64,000 bases of DNA from positions 622,537,791 to 622,601,790 of the forward strand of contig NC_057863.1 in assembly GCF_019393635.1 (NCBI RefSeq), in the 5' to 3' direction. Position 1 is the first letter of the stretch, and every line of letters begins with the position of its first letter. Positions 21,920 to 34,200 of this stretch are shown here, piece by piece. The notes below the pieces were generated by a model, which did no database searches, was not told where the DNA came from, and saw only the letters and a list, made by a program, of their open reading frames with translations. The DNA comes from Dromiciops gliroides. Taxonomy: Eukaryota; Chordata; Mammalia; Microbiotheria; Microbiotheriidae. Position numbers and translations under genes: made by a program.

Positions 21920-22235
21920 CATAGATTTTGAGCTGGAAGGGACTTTAGATGTTACCTGGTCCAGCTTCCTTGTTTTACAGATGAGAAAACTGAGGCCCGA
22001 AGAGGTGATATGACTTGTCCAAGGTCACACGGGTAGTTAAGTAGCAAAGCCAGGATCCGAACCCCAGCACTCTCGATTCCAAATCCAGGATTCTTTCCCC
22101 AACACCAAAGTGCCTCTTTGGGCCTTGGTTTCTTTATCTGTAAAACGGGGAGAATAATACCAGTATGCCCTATGTCACAGGGTCATCTTGAGGAAGGGAC
22201 TCCATTAGGCATGATATAAATACAAGTTATTATTA
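21920..22235. mobile_element. MIR-like pair, minus then plus
   Basis: Minus at 21920-22110 ('TTACAGATGAGAAAACTGAG') and plus at 22110-22235 ('TTTCTTTATCTGTAAAACGG'). Confidence 0.65.
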
Positions 22236-22639
22236 TGTGGCATGGTATCATGGAAAGACCCCTGGCCCTGAAGTGAGTAGAGCCGGCCTCAAGTCCCACC
22301 TTTCACATTACCTGTGTGGCTCCAGGCCTCAGTTTCCTCATTTGTAAAATGAGTATCTGGTATCTGAGGTGTCTTCCAGCTATGATCCTGGAATCCTATG
22401 TAACCATATTCATTCCTGAAATGATTCAAACCCATGTCTTCCTGTTTGGTCTCCAGGGAAGCTGAGAAACAGCCGGTTGCCGTCCTTCTCAGAAGAATTC
22501 TTCAGGCATTCACTGATAATTATTAGCTAGGTTTCCTGGCTTTGTTCAGAGAGGAATTTTTCACTATAGATCTATTTCTGAGCCTGACCCTCTCTCTCTT
22601 CTCCTAAAAGCATCTTGGTAGTTCCATAATGCACATAGC

Positions 22640-22860
22640 ATCGGGCCTGGGATCCGCAGGTCATGGGCACAAATTCAGCCTCAGACACTTAGCTGTGTGA
22701 CCCTGGGTAGGTCACTTAACCCCTGTCTGCCTCAGTTTCTTCAACTGTAAAATGGAAATGATAATAGCACCTACCTCTCAGGGCCATTGTGAGGATCATA
22801 TCTGTAAAGTGTTTTGTAAACTTTAAATGCTATCTACGTTCCACTTCTTGTTATTATCCT
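22640..22860 (+). mobile_element. MIR/Mar-like SINE
   Basis: 'TGGGTAGGTCACTTAACCCC', then 'AACTGTAAAATGGAAATGAT' and GTAAAGTGTTTTGTAAACTT. Confidence 0.7.
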
Positions 22861-23791
22861 CTAGCCCCTTATTCTTTCCATCATGCACAGAACCACAGTG
22901 TCTGAGTTGGTAGAGGACTTGGGGTGTTTCATCCAGGTCTTACCATATTACCTCCACTCAAAAAAGTCTTAAATGGCTCCCCAATAAAATATCATAAATA
23001 TCAATATAGAAAATATATATAAATAGATAATATACATAAAAAGCTAAATGAATAAACCAGCAAACCCTCAGCTTGTGAAGGGCATGGAAGGCCCTAACTC
23101 CCACCTAATATCTTCCCTTCCCATACTCTCCCTTACAAGCAAATTACCCTGGTAGCTACTCCCCATCTATGATGGCTCTGAGGTCCTTTCCTGTTCTACA
23201 ACTAGGATCTTATGGAAAACAAAGGGATCATATGATATTCCATCTCCCACCTCAGTTCCTATGCACCAGAGGTACCCACCACAAGCCCACAGCTGAAAAA
23301 CACACCCTCACTTCCGCATCAGGGCATCCCTAGTTTCTTTTGAAGCACAGCTTAGGTGGTGCCTCCTACAGGAGTTTTTTCATGATCCTCCATTCTCACC
23401 AAATTGTTAATGCTTTGTCCCTTTTGAAATTCCTTTGTATTTGTAAGGAGCATTGGCACAGGACCAGAGTATCTATGACTGTGCTCCCCCTGTGAAGAAT
23501 CTAGGGAGTCCATTTCTGGGAGAATCACAGTGATGTGTAAAAGGGTTTTAGCAAGACCTTGGTATACCAGATGACACTCAGTAACCAGGTCTGGTCAGTT
23601 GACCACATGGGGAAGAGGGGACTCTTTAAGTGACTGCGGGGGCATTCATCAAGGACTAGTGATCAGAGGTCAGCCATCTCTCTCTTTGGCTGTCCTATTG
23701 ATGGATTTCTTGGACTGGACTGATGGAGTCCAGTGAGACAGCACACTCCAAGAAGAGAGGTTCTGGGCAATCCCAACTCAGGCCAACTTGT

Positions 23792-23943
23792 TCTTTTTTT
23801 TCTTTTTTCGGGGCAATTGGGGTTAAGTGACTTGTCCAGGGTCACACAGCTAGTAAGTGTCAAGTGTCTGAGGCCAGATTTGAACTCAGGTACTCCTGAA
23901 TCCAGAGCCAGTGCTTTATCCACTGTGCCACCTAGCTGCCCTG
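23792..23943 (-). mobile_element. WSINE1-like CORE-SINE
   Basis: TSD AGGCCAACTTGT at 23780-23791 and 23944-23955. Confidence 0.92.
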
Positions 23944-24390
23944 AGGCCAACTTGTGACCTGTCTGAGCATTTGTTGTATGTTTGTGTTGTTGTTGGTTTT
24001 TTTTTTTCATTCTAGGTGAAGGGACTGGACCTTGGTGGGACCCATCTGCTGCTCCATACTACCTCTCCATCTGATAAATCTCAAATGTTCCCTCAAGGAG
24101 ACAATGTTTTACAGAAGAGGAATCCCCTCCACCACATACCCAGCCATGGTCATCCAGCCCCAACTCAACAACATCCAGTGAGAAGGGATGAGAAAGCATC
24201 TCCCCTCCTTTTTTGCAAAGGGGGGCAACTACGGGTGTGGAATACTGCATTACATTAGACTTTTTTATAGTGTTGGTTCGTGTTGATGAACTGGTGTAAA
24301 GTGCTTAGCACAGTGCCTGGCACGTAGTATAAATGTTAGCTAGTTATTATTATTTATTTTTTGAGTTCTTTGTTATAAATGATGGCTTTT

Positions 24391-24549
24391 GGGGCAGCTA
24401 GGTGGCACAGTGGATAGAGCACCGGCCCTGGAGTCAGGAGTACCTGAGTTCAAATCTGGCCTCAGACACTTAACACTCACTAGCTGTGTGACCCTGGGCA
24501 AGTCACTTAACCCCAATTGCCTCACTAAAAAAAAAAAAGCAAACCAAAA
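24391..24549 (+). mobile_element. WSINE1-like CORE-SINE
   Basis: TSD ATAAATGATGGCTTTT at 24375-24390 and 24550-24565. Confidence 0.92.
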
Positions 24550-24717
24550 ATAAATGATGGCTTTTGAGGAGGGGAAGGAGGAATGAGGAAGGACACATGA
24601 GCAACATAGGTCATGTGAAACTCAAGTTATCAATACATTTTTTTTAAAGGGAGAATACAAAGAAAAGTGAAAGAAGTCCCTGCCCTCAAGAAGCTTATAT
24701 TTTATCAGAGGAGACAT

Positions 24718-25135
24718 AGGCGGCACAATAGTGTAGTGCTAGGCATAGAGTTAGGAAGACTCATCTTCCTGAGTTAAAATCTGGCCTCAGACAATTACTA
24801 GCTATGTGGCTCTGGGCAAGTCATGTCACCCTCTTTGCCTCAGTTTCCTTAAATGTAAAATGAGTTAGAAAAGGAAATAGCAAACCAGTCCAGTATTTTT
24901 GCCAAGAAAACTCCAGGGGAAGCTAGGTGGCGCAGTGGATAGAGCACCGGCCCTGGTGCTTCCTGGATTCAGAAAGACCTGAGTTCAAATCTGACCTCAG
25001 ACACTTAACAATTACTAGCCGTGTGACCCTGGGCAAGTCACTTAACCCCAACTGCCTCACAAAAACAAAAACAAAAAACTCCAAATGGGGTCATGAAGAG
25101 CCATACATGACTGAAGATGACTGAACAACAAACAA
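24718..25135 (+). mobile_element. Mar1-like SINE split by a younger SINE
   Basis: The 5' part runs to GCCAAGAAAACTCCA (about 24914); after the nested SINE it resumes with ACTCCAAATGGGGTCATGAA and ends in GACTGAACAACAAAC. Confidence 0.8.
24915..25074 (+). mobile_element. WSINE1-like CORE-SINE nested in a Mar1-like SINE
   Basis: TSD AAAACTCCA flanks it. The head is duplicated around CCGGCCCTGGTGCTTCCTGG (a few extra bases). Confidence 0.88.
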
Positions 25136-25224
25136 AATATCCATATATAGGCATAAACAAAATCGATTTAAGATGTTTGGGGTAGAAGATGGAGAGCAAT
25201 GGTAGTTTAAGAATCACGGACTTC

Positions 25225-25371
25225 GGGGCGGCTAGGTGGCGCAGTGGATAAAGCACCGGCCCTGGATTCAGGAGTACCTGAGTTCAAATCCGACCTCAGA
25301 CACTTAACACTTACTAGCTGTGTGACCCTGGGCAAGTCACTTAACCCCCATTGTCCCACAAAAAAAAAAAA
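25225..25371 (+). mobile_element. WSINE1-like CORE-SINE
   Basis: TSD AATCACGGACTTC at 25212-25224 and 25372-25384. Confidence 0.92.
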
Positions 25372-26079
25372 AATCACGGACTTCTTTGTATAACTAAGGT
25401 GCTTTCCCAAATTTTGAAATGCTATATGAATGTCAGTTGAGAAGCAATACAATATAGTGGACAGACTGCGTGGAAACCAGGGAAACTTGGGTTCAAGTCC
25501 TACTTCAGACTATATGTCTCTGAAAGCATCCTCTCAACCCTGGGCAAATCTTTAAGGTTTTATATTGCAGAGAAAGTGGCAATAGGCATTGGTAGAGAGA
25601 GTTTTCCCACCTGGGAGTTCCTTCTATCAATAAAATCACAGGTCCAGTTCCTCTCCCTGTCCTTCTATAAATGACCACATTTGAGTCTCATAAATGGTCA
25701 TACAGGCTTTTTTGAAGACCTCCAGCAATGGAGAATCCTACTAACACTGTCCCAGACTCATACAAAAATGTATACATACCCACAGAGACATATATCCTGC
25801 AATGTATGCTAAAAAAGCAAAACCGAAAAACAAGGTACAGAGAAACAGACCCTTTTGAGATTTTTTTTAAGGTTCTCAGATCTAGGATTCTTTCTATGGC
25901 TCACACTGTCTCCAAAGAAGATGGTGCTGGATTGGGAGTGAGAGAACCTAGGTCTGAATCCTCTGCCTTCTGCAAGCTATCCTGTGTGGCTTTGGGTAAG
26001 TCACCGAACCTCTCAGCCTTATTTTCCTCATCTGTAACATGAGGGGATTAGACTTTTAAGCTTCCTTCCAGTTGGAAAT

Positions 26080-26290
26080 CTATGGTATCCTGATCTCCTG
26101 AGGCAACCCAACGCACTCTGGGATAGCATTCATTGTTGGGAAGTTATTCCTGCCATTAAGGTAATTCCACCCATTCCCCCTAGGTTTTGAATCTAGATTG
26201 CCAGGATGATGGTGTGGCCATTCCCAGAAATGAGGAAAGTCAGGGGAAGCTGCTTCTGCAGGGGAAGGTGACCCCTTTAGCATTTCTTCC
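26080..26290 (-). mobile_element. CR1/L3 fragment
   Basis: 'CACTCTGGGATAGCATTCAT', 'TGTTGGGAAGTTATTCCTGC'. Confidence 0.45.
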
Positions 26291-26389
26291 ACATGACTTA
26301 AAAATAACTAATATCCTCCCCTTTCTTCCTGCCTCTAGCACATCTTGTCTCTTCTTGAGAAGTTAAGGCTTCCTCTCCTAGGGGCTGAG

Positions 26390-27335
26390 CTCTGAAGCTG
26401 GAAGTATGCTTAGAGATCATGTAGTCTAACCCTTTTCTTTCAGAGGAAGTAAGTGAGACACAAAAGGTTACCATTTACCCAACATCACACGGGTGGCAAA
26501 TAGTTGAGCCGCTAGAATTTATGCTCAGGCTCACCTATAGAGTTGGCATTGGGAAATCCCTGGGGTACAAGGAAGGCAAGTGACCTGAGATAAATCAGCT
26601 CCCCTTCTCAATTCCCCTATGGTAGAATTTGACCTATCCCATACCTCTCTGGGTTTCCTAGGGCAAAGAATTGTTATTCCCATTTCAGAGATGAGGAAAC
26701 TGAGGCACAGAAAAGTTGTGTGACTTGGAGTCAGCCAGGATGGGTCAAACCCAAATGACTCTAAATATTATGTCAGTGATATAGTCTGCCTGGGGACCTA
26801 AGTGGGATAGGGAGAAACAGTTGCATTGTCTCTTCCCATCCCTTCGTTTTAGGTGCCAATGAGGAGCAACTCGGTTCCATTTGACCAATTAACGTAGATA
26901 TAACACGAGCAAGAAGACAAACAGTTCCTCCCAATCCCTTGGAGGACACATTCTCCCCTATCCCACTTGGGTGACTCGGGAGAGTGGGGGATGCAGTACA
27001 GTGATACAGTCTCTACAACAAAGAGATTGCCAATCCTGGTCAAGACGTACTCAATTCAAGCAATGTTGTAATTGATACATTTTTCTATTTTATAAATTGG
27101 GAGAAAACTGAGGCCATTAATAATAGCTAACATTTACACAGTACTTTAAAATTTACACACATATACATACCTGCATGCATATATACATAATCTCATCTTT
27201 ACAACAAACCTAGGAAGAAGGTGCTGTTATATTGTCCGCACTTTACAGATGAGGAAACTGAGGCTGAGAGAAGTTAAATGACTAGCCCAGAGTTACTCCT
27301 CTAGGAAGTATGTTGAGATAGGTTTCAAACTCAGG
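26390..27335 (-). mobile_element. MIR-like fragments
   Basis: Fragments at 26390-26530, 26660-26790 and 27110-27335 ('TTACAGATGAGGAAACTGAG' at 27243). About 26800-27060 between them shows no recognised repeat. Confidence 0.6.
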
Positions 27336-27341
27336 ACAAAC

Positions 27342-27514
27342 GGGGGCAGCTAGGTGGTGCAGTGGATAGAGCACTGGCCCTGGAGTCAGGAGTACCTGAG
27401 TTCAAATGTGGCCTCAGACACTTAAAACTTACTAGCTGTGTGACCCTGGGCAAGTCACTTAACCCCAATTGCCTCACTAAAAAAAAAAAAAAAGAAAAAA
27501 GAAAAAGAAAAAAA
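27342..27514 (+). mobile_element. WSINE1-like CORE-SINE
   Basis: TSD CAAACTCAGGACAAAC at 27326-27341 and 27515-27530, in a MIR-like element. Confidence 0.92.
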
Positions 27515-27549
27515 CAAACTCAGGACAAACAAGACACTCTTAGACATGT

Positions 27550-27935
27550 TCATGGCTAGTTTATCCTTCGTTTTCAAAGAGAACCAATGAGATCACTTGG
27601 TCATGTTTTGACTTGTAAATGAACTGGATTTAAGTGAGGTAGAGTGGTACAGTCATCAGCCCCACTCTCTCAGTCATTGAAGTCCAGCAGCAAGACAAAA
27701 GTCAAGATGACTGGTGATGGCCTGCCAGTGGTTGACCTTGGCATCTTTCCTGTCTGACCAAGCTCTAAGCACTCCACAGTGTTTTCTTCCATAGCCTTCA
27801 AACAAGGAACATGGAACAAACTTTTCTTCCACCCGTTCCACTGAGGAAGTCTACATGCTTGGGGCAGACACTTCCCTAACTCACCAACAGGTTTGAGGGC
27901 TATCACTTTCCCCTCATCCTGGTTTAGCCAGTCTG
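27550..27935 (+). repeat. Unclassified interspersed repeat, copy 1
   Basis: 'TTTCAAAGAGAACCAATGAG', 'GGATTTAAGTGAGGTAGAGT' and 'TCATCAGCCCCACTCTCTCA' align with the reverse complement of 29240-29500. Family not identified. Confidence 0.6.
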
Positions 27936-28058
27936 CCAAGATAATTTACCAAGATATGGCTGCTGTGCATGCTATAGCTTCTTGGAGCCACAGGTGAGAG
28001 TCCAGTGGCAGGTAGACCCCAAAGGTGGATGAGCAGTCTTGAAAAGGGTTTGGCAGGG

Positions 28059-28207
28059 CAGCTTGATGGTGCACTGGATAGGGCATGGGTCCTGGATTCA
28101 GGAGGACCTGAGTTCAAATTTGGCCTCAGACACTTGCCACTTACCAGCTTTGTGATCCTTGGCAAGTCATTTAACCCCAATTGCCTCACCAAAAAAAAAA
28201 AAAAGTA
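28059..28207 (+). mobile_element. CORE-SINE, more diverged
   Basis: Near-TSD AGGGTTTGGCAG and AGGGCTTGGCAG. Confidence 0.85.
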
Positions 28208-28289
28208 CAGGGCTTGGCAGTCTTTATACCAGAGGTGCTAGTCCTCTTTGAACACCTCATACACCTCACCCTGAAAAACACTCTGGAAG

Positions 28290-28815
28290 TGAAAACCAAA
28301 GCTTTTTAGCTTCGATTTTTTTTTCACTTAACCAAAAAAAATCTATTTTCTCTTCCACCCACCTCACCTTGGAAAAAGAAAAGCCATGGTGAAAATATGA
28401 ACAGTGAACAAAACAAATTCCTGCATCAGCCATGTCCTAAAGGACTCGTTCCTTTGTGCACATTAGTCCATCCCCTCTCTGCCAGGAGGTGGGTCTTCTG
28501 CCATGATTTGTTCTCAGAAAACGTGGTTGATCACTGCATCGCTCAGAATCCTCAAGTCTTTCAAAATTGTTTATTTCCTAGTGTTGTTGTTACAGCAAAA
28601 ATTGTTCTCCTGTTTCTACTCACTTCACTCTGCATTATTTTAGATCTTCCAGGTTTCTCTGAAACCATCTCATTCATCATGCTAAGAACGTATCCAATAA
28701 TTTGTTCAGCCATTCTTCAATTGATGGGTATTCCCTTGAGAGTTACTATAACTCTTTTGTTACATATGGTTTTTTTTCTTTGATCTCTTTGGGATATAGG
28801 TACAGTTGTGTAGCT
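28290..28815 (-). mobile_element. LINE-1 3'-end fragment
   Basis: The plus strand reads as the complement of L1 3' UTR and ORF2 end ('GTTCAGCCATTCTTCAATTG', 'TTTGATCTCTTTGGGATA'), parallel to 47900-48230. Confidence 0.75.
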
Positions 28816-28819
28816 GTAC

Positions 28820-29110
28820 TGTTTCGTACACTTTCCCTGGCTGTCCCACATTCCTGGAATAGTCTCCCTCCTCATTTCGGGTTCCTGGCTTCTTTCAGCT
28901 AAATTCTGTTCTACAAGAAGCTTTCTTTTAATTCTGGTGTCTTCCCTCTGTTGATTATTCCTATATATCCTGTATATAGCTTGGTTTTTTTTTTACATAT
29001 TTCTTTGATTGTCTTTCCATTAGACTGTGAGCTCCCTGAGAGCAAGAACTATATATTTTTTTCCTTTCTTCATATCTTAGCAAAATATCTGGAATATAGA
29101 AATAAATGGG
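28820..29110 (+). mobile_element. L2 3' end, sense
   Basis: 'CATTAGACTGTGAGCTCCCT' followed by GAGAGCAAGAAC and an ATAAATGG end. Confidence 0.65.
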
Positions 29111-29239
29111 AGTGTAATTGTTTCTATTTTGGCCAGCAATCCTGAGGGTCTTCCCCTCACGGATTTATTTATTTATTTTTTTGACTAAATAAAAGAGGCC
29201 TTTTTTTTTTTTTTTTGCCTCATTTCTTACCTAGTCTTA

Positions 29240-29500
29240 ATCACTGAATGGGTGTTGCCTCAAACAAACTGAGACTTGGGAAAGACCTTAGCCAAGATCG
29301 CCCACTGCATCCTGGGCCACTTCCAGTTGTCCTGATGTATATCTTGCCACTAGACCGAGTTAGCTCTGGAGGAGAGAGTGAGGCTGGTGACTTTGCACAG
29401 CCCTGCCTCACTTAAATCCAATTCACTTGCAAGTCAAGACATCACCCTTCTGATGTCATTGGTCCTCTTTGAGAATGAAGGACAAACGGCAACAAATGTT
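29240..29500 (-). repeat. Unclassified interspersed repeat, copy 2 (inverted)
   Basis: Reverse complement of the repeat at 27550-27935. A partial third copy may sit at about 33265-33300 (TTTTCAAGAGAACCACTGA). Confidence 0.6.
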
Positions 29501-29528
29501 TATTGACTGACTAGTAAATGCTTATTTG

Positions 29529-29695
29529 TTTGTTTGTTTTGGGTTGTTTTTTTTTTTTTGGCAGGGCAATGAGAGTTAAGTGACTTGCCCAGGGTCACAC
29601 AGCTAGTAAGTGTCAAGTGTCTGAGGCCAGATTTGAACTCAGGTCCTCCTGAATTCAAGGCCAATGCTTTATCCACTGTGCCATCTAGCTGCCTC
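29529..29695 (-). mobile_element. WSINE1-like CORE-SINE
   Basis: TSD AATGCTTATTTG at 29517-29528 and 29700-29711. Confidence 0.9.
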
Positions 29696-30239
29696 CGTGA
29701 ATGCTTATTTGATTGCTTATAAGACAGTGCTGGGTTCAGGGGGAGGGAAAGGCAAGACAAACATGAGTAAGATATGGACCTAAGAAAGAAAAGTGAAGAC
29801 AATTCGTCAGAGACTATCTTGTTGAACTCCTTTATTTTATAGCTAGGGAACCAAGACCAGAAATGGAAAGATCACACCTTATTCAAGGTCACGAAGTCAT
29901 GATTCATACCTCAGAGGCCCAGCCCAAACCTCTGGCCTCTACATCACCCTGAAGGAATAGACAACATTAACTTACGTCACGGAGAGATCAGTGAAGAGAA
30001 AGAGTCATCGATTTTGTCACCCAGGAGATCACTGATGACCTTTGGAAGAGAAATCTCAGGGGAGAGGTGTGTCAGAAGTTAGAATGAAAGAGGATGAAGA
30101 GTGAATGGTTGGTGAGGAAGTGGAGAAAGAATACAGACTACTCTCAAAAACTTTGATGGTAAAAGGGAGTATGGGAGTGTAGCAGGTCTGGAGCTTTCTT
30201 TAGGATACTGAATAGCATGGTGTTAATCAGAATAGGGTT

Positions 30240-30430
30240 GATAGATTTAGGGCTAGAAGGGAACTCAAAGGCCATCTAGTCCAACTCCCTCATCTTACAG
30301 AAGAGGAAACTGATGTAGGGAAAAGTTAAGTGACTTGTCCAGAGTCACACAACTAGTGTCTGAGGTAGGATTCGAACCCAGGTCTTCTTGACTCTTAAAT
30401 CCCAAACTTTCTTCATACTGTTCCACACGA
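30240..30430 (-). mobile_element. MIR-like SINE
   Basis: 'GGGCTAGAAGGGAACTCAAA', 'CATCTTACAGAAGAGGAAAC', 'GTCCAGAGTCACACAACTAG'. Confidence 0.7.
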
Positions 30431-30582
30431 GTCATTGCTCCTAAGTAACCTGCAACAAATCAGTTAGCACAATCTAGATACATGGAATAGATCTCATTCA
30501 GAGCCTTAAGTCTTGTTGAATTTTGTCAGTTGCTCAGTATTTTTTTTGAAAATGGTCCAAGGGAGTCTTGAGCCTCTCCTTG

Positions 30583-30588
<6 letters not shown>

Positions 30589-30613
<25 letters not shown>

Positions 30614-30756
30614 CCTTTTTGGTGAGGCAATTAGGGTTAAATGACTTGCCCAGGGTCACACAGCTAGTAAGCGTTAAGTGTCTGAGGCCGGATTTGAACT
30701 CAGGTCCTCCTGAATCCAGGGTTGGTGCTCCATCCACTGCGCCACCTAACTGCCCC
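30589..30756 (-). mobile_element. WSINE1-like CORE-SINE with (TTC)n tail
   Basis: TSD CTCCTTGACTTCT at 30576-30588 and 30757-30769; (TTC)8-9 fills the tail position. Confidence 0.92.
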
Positions 30757-31494
30757 CTCCTTGACTTCTAAACAAACTTTCGTTACCTCGAGGTCTCCTT
30801 AATTACCACCTACTTAGGTGGATTTGGAACTGGTTGAATGTCTAGACTCAAAGAATAGTCACTAATGGTTCAAAATCAACATAGAAGGCCTCTGGTGGAG
30901 TGTTCCAGAGATCTGTGTGTATAGTTTTATGATGATAATTATTTTTATGGATGATTTGTAAAAGTGCACAAAAAGGAGGCTCACCAGATTTCCAGATGAC
31001 ATAAAGCTTGGAAGCTTAGCCAGCAAAATGGATGAGAGTCAGGATCTTAAAGGATTTTAGAAGGCAAATACATTGGGTTGAATCCAGGAGCGTTCTGGTA
31101 AATGTTTAACACCATATGACACATTTTAAAGTTTCATCTGCAGTAATAACATTTTCTCCATCATTTTCTTAAATCTGGACAATCAAAAAACAACAAACCA
31201 AGCCCTGATTTGTAGCTTTTGCCAATTTCTGAGGAGCAAATGCTCTCACTGAAAATGTAACAAATGGCTCTTACATGAGAGCTGGTATGAGCTGGTTCCA
31301 GCACACGGCTGACTCTAACAAGATGAAATTTAATATATACTTGAGTCAAAGAATAAATTTGACAAGGAGAAGAGGGAAGAGGCAGAGCCATTTGGGTGAA
31401 AAAGTGTTTTCTGTGGGTTTTAATTGAATGTAAGCTCAATATGAGTCAACATTAGGATAAGACAACCCCAAATACTAATGTGACCTTATAGTCT

Positions 31495-32095
31495 TGCAGT
31501 GCATTAAAAGAGATCTAATGTCCAGACCTAGGGAAGTAAGAGTTAACCTGTTCTCCTCTGCTTTGTTCCACATTTGGATATTTGAGTTCAGTTCTTTGAT
31601 ACACAGTTTAAGAAGGCCATTTGACATGCCAAGAAGAGTCCAGAGGAGGAGGGCCCCCAGGAGGGTGGAGGGGGGTCTTGGGATCATACCATACAAAGAT
31701 CATCTGGAGTATCTGGAGATGTTTGACCTGGGGAAGAGAAGACTTGGGGGGGGAGGGGAAATGATAGCTATCTTCAAAGATTTGAAGGCCTGCCATATTG
31801 GAGAAGGAATAAATTAATTCTACTCAGTCCCAAAGAGCATAACTAGAAGCAAGGGGTAGACATAGCAAAGAGATCAGGTTAGGTTGAAGGTCAGCAAAGT
31901 CTTCTTAACAATGACAACCACCCCCAAAATGTAATGGTTGGCCAAATAATAGTGAATTGCCAGTCCCTAGAGGTAATCATGGAAAAGGTTGATGACCCCT
32001 TTTCGAAGATGGTGCCAAGAAGATTTTTGATCAGGTACAATTTGGGCTAGATAGTCTCTGAGGTGGCTTCCAACTCTAAAACTTTATGCACCGAT
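31495..32095 (+). mobile_element. CR1/L3 remnant, sense
   Basis: 'GAGTCCAGAGGAGGAGGGCC', 'TGACCTGGGGAAGAGAAGAC', 'GCTAGATAGTCTCTGAGGTG' and 'GCTTCCAACTCTAAAAC' follow the order of the CR1/L3 3' end. Confidence 0.6.
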
Positions 32096-32199
32096 CCTTT
32101 CCTATGTACCATTCCTTCTCTTTCCCCTCAGAGTCCTGGGATGATAAGCACAACTCACATTTCTAACATTCTCTTCCTCTAAAAATTACTTGGTATTAA

Positions 32200-32380
32200 T
32201 ATCATGGGATCACAGACCTAGAGGAGAAAGGAACCTCATAACTCAGCTGATCCCCCCACCATTTTACAGATAATGAAACTGAGAAACAGAGAAGTGAGGT
32301 GACTTGCCCAAGGCCATACAGATAGGAGGTATCAGGTCCTCTGATTTGGATTAAAATCCAGCATTCTTTTCATTGCATCA
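32200..32380 (-). mobile_element. MIR-like SINE
   Basis: 'CATTTTACAGATAATGAAAC' and 'GACTTGCCCAAGGCCATACA'. Confidence 0.7.
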
Positions 32381-32462
32381 TGAGGTCTTTACTCATATAT
32401 GCATTATGTCTCCCCAGGAGCATGTAAACTCTTCAAGATCAGGGATTATTGCATTTTCACAC

Positions 32463-32650
32463 ATAGAAGTAGTAGTGGTGGTAGTGGTGGTGATGGTGGT
32501 GGTGGTGGTGGTGGTGGTAGTGGTTGCAATGGTAGAGGTAGTAGTGGTGGTGGTAGTAGTAATGGTAGTACTGGTGGTGGTAGTGGTGGTGGTGGTGGTG
32601 GTGGTGGTGGTAGTCATAGTAGTAGTGGTTGTAGTTGTAGTAACTGTTGT
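32463..32650 (+). repeat. (GGT/AGT)n trinucleotide array at a SINE tail
   Basis: Abuts the 3' end of the minus-strand Mar1-like SINE (32640-32905). It gives Val-, Gly/Ser- and Thr-rich open frames that are not genes. Confidence 0.9.
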
Positions 32651-32905
32651 TATTGTTCAGTCATTTCAGTTGTGTCCTACTCTTTGTGACTCCATTTGGG
32701 ATTTTCTTGGTAAAGATACTGAAGTAGTTTGCTATTTCCTTCTCCAGCTCATTTTACAGATGGAGAAACTGAGGCAAACAGGGTGAAGTGACCTTTCAAG
32801 GGTTATATAGCCAGTAAGTGTCTGAGGCCAGATTCGCACTCAGGAAGATGAGTCTTTCAGACTCCAATCCCAGAAGTCTAGCCACTGTGCCACCCAGGTG
32901 CCCCA
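32640..32905 (-). mobile_element. Mar1-like long CORE-SINE
   Basis: The complement shows 'CTCATTTTACAGATGGAGAA' and 'GATACTGAAGTAGTTTGCTA'. Its 3' end meets the (GGT)n array. Confidence 0.75.
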
Positions 32906-33502
32906 ATAAGGGGAGAAAAATTATTTTCTTACTATACTAATAACTAATTTTATATGCAGGACCCCACTTATTCATTCAAAGACCAGCCTCTTAAGGACAT
33001 TTGTGATCTTGCCCAAAAGATTCACCCCACCCAGACCATCTTATCACTATTCTTACCCACCATTTTTCATTGTTCATTGTCTGGGTAGAAAATCAATTCT
33101 TTTGTATAGATTACTAGAGGCAGGAATGATCTGGGAGTACTGGCAACCCCCCAACCCCTCATTAGAATATTCATTCTCTCATTAATTATTAGCCAATCAG
33201 AGCTGATTTCCACCTGGTAGGGACAACCCCTTTTCCAAGGGTATTTAACCATTTGATGGTCTCCAAGGTTTGCCTTTGGTTTTCAAGAGAACCACTGACC
33301 TCAATTTATTGATTAGCTGCTAGCCATAATTAATTTAATGATGAGGAAACTGAGGTACAAAGAAGTTCAATAACATCCCTAACTAATGTCACAAGTAAAC
33401 AAGTCAATCAATCAGCAAGCATTTACTAAGTGTCTATGAAGTAGGGCTCTCTAGGAAGGAGAAGGCAGGGATACATGGGATGATGTAAGAAATAGAAAAT
33501 AA

Positions 33503-33658
33503 GGGGCAGCTAGGTGGTGTAGTGGATAGAGCACCGGCCCTGGAGTCAGGAGTACCTGAGTTCAAATCCGGCCGCAGATACTTAACACACACTTACTAGC
33601 TGTGTGACCCTGGGCAAGTCACTTAACCCCAATTGCCTCACTAAAAAAAAAAAAAGAA
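33503..33658 (+). mobile_element. WSINE1-like CORE-SINE
   Basis: Flanked by AGAAATAGAAAAT repeats on both sides. Confidence 0.88.
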
Positions 33659-33692
33659 ATAGAAATAGAAAATATAAATAAAAACTTTTCTT

Positions 33693-33854
33693 GGGGCAGC
33701 TAGGTGGTGCAGTGGATAAAGCACCAGCCCTGGATTCAGGAGGACCTGAGTTCAAATCTGGCCTCAGACACTTGACACTAGCTGTGTGACCCTGGGAAAG
33801 TCACTTAACCCTCATTGCCCTGCAAAAACCAAACCAAAACAAACCAAATCAAAA
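33693..33854 (+). mobile_element. WSINE1-like CORE-SINE
   Basis: Near-TSD AAACTTTTCTT / AAACCTTTTCTT. Confidence 0.88.
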
Positions 33855-34049
33855 AACCTTTTCTTTAAATGTCTATGATGTAGCAGATACTTTGGGGCTT
33901 ACAAGGACAAAAAAGGAACTATGTTCAGGTTGATCCTCACAGCTCCTGCCCTTCTTCCCCCACCCCAGTAGAATTTGAGCTACTTGAGGGTAGGGACCCA
34001 TTCATTTTCTGGATCCCCAGATGCCCACCACATAGTACTGCATGGTAGG

Positions 34050-34200
34050 TTTTTTTTTTTTTTTTAGTCAGGCAATTGGGGTTAAGTGACTTGCCCGGGG
34101 TCACACAGCTAGTAAATGTTAAGTGTCTGAGGCCGGATTTGAACTCAGGTCCTCCTGACTCCAGGGCCGGTGCTCTATCCACTGTGCCATCTAGCTGCCC
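34050..34200 (-). mobile_element. WSINE1-like CORE-SINE
   Basis: TSD CTGCATGGTAGG at 34038-34049 and 34201-34212, in an L2-like end. Confidence 0.92.

Noticed and set aside
32373..32786. 137-codon Val-rich and Gly/Ser-rich frames
   Set aside because: Encoded by the (GGT/AGT)n array and an adjoining SINE.
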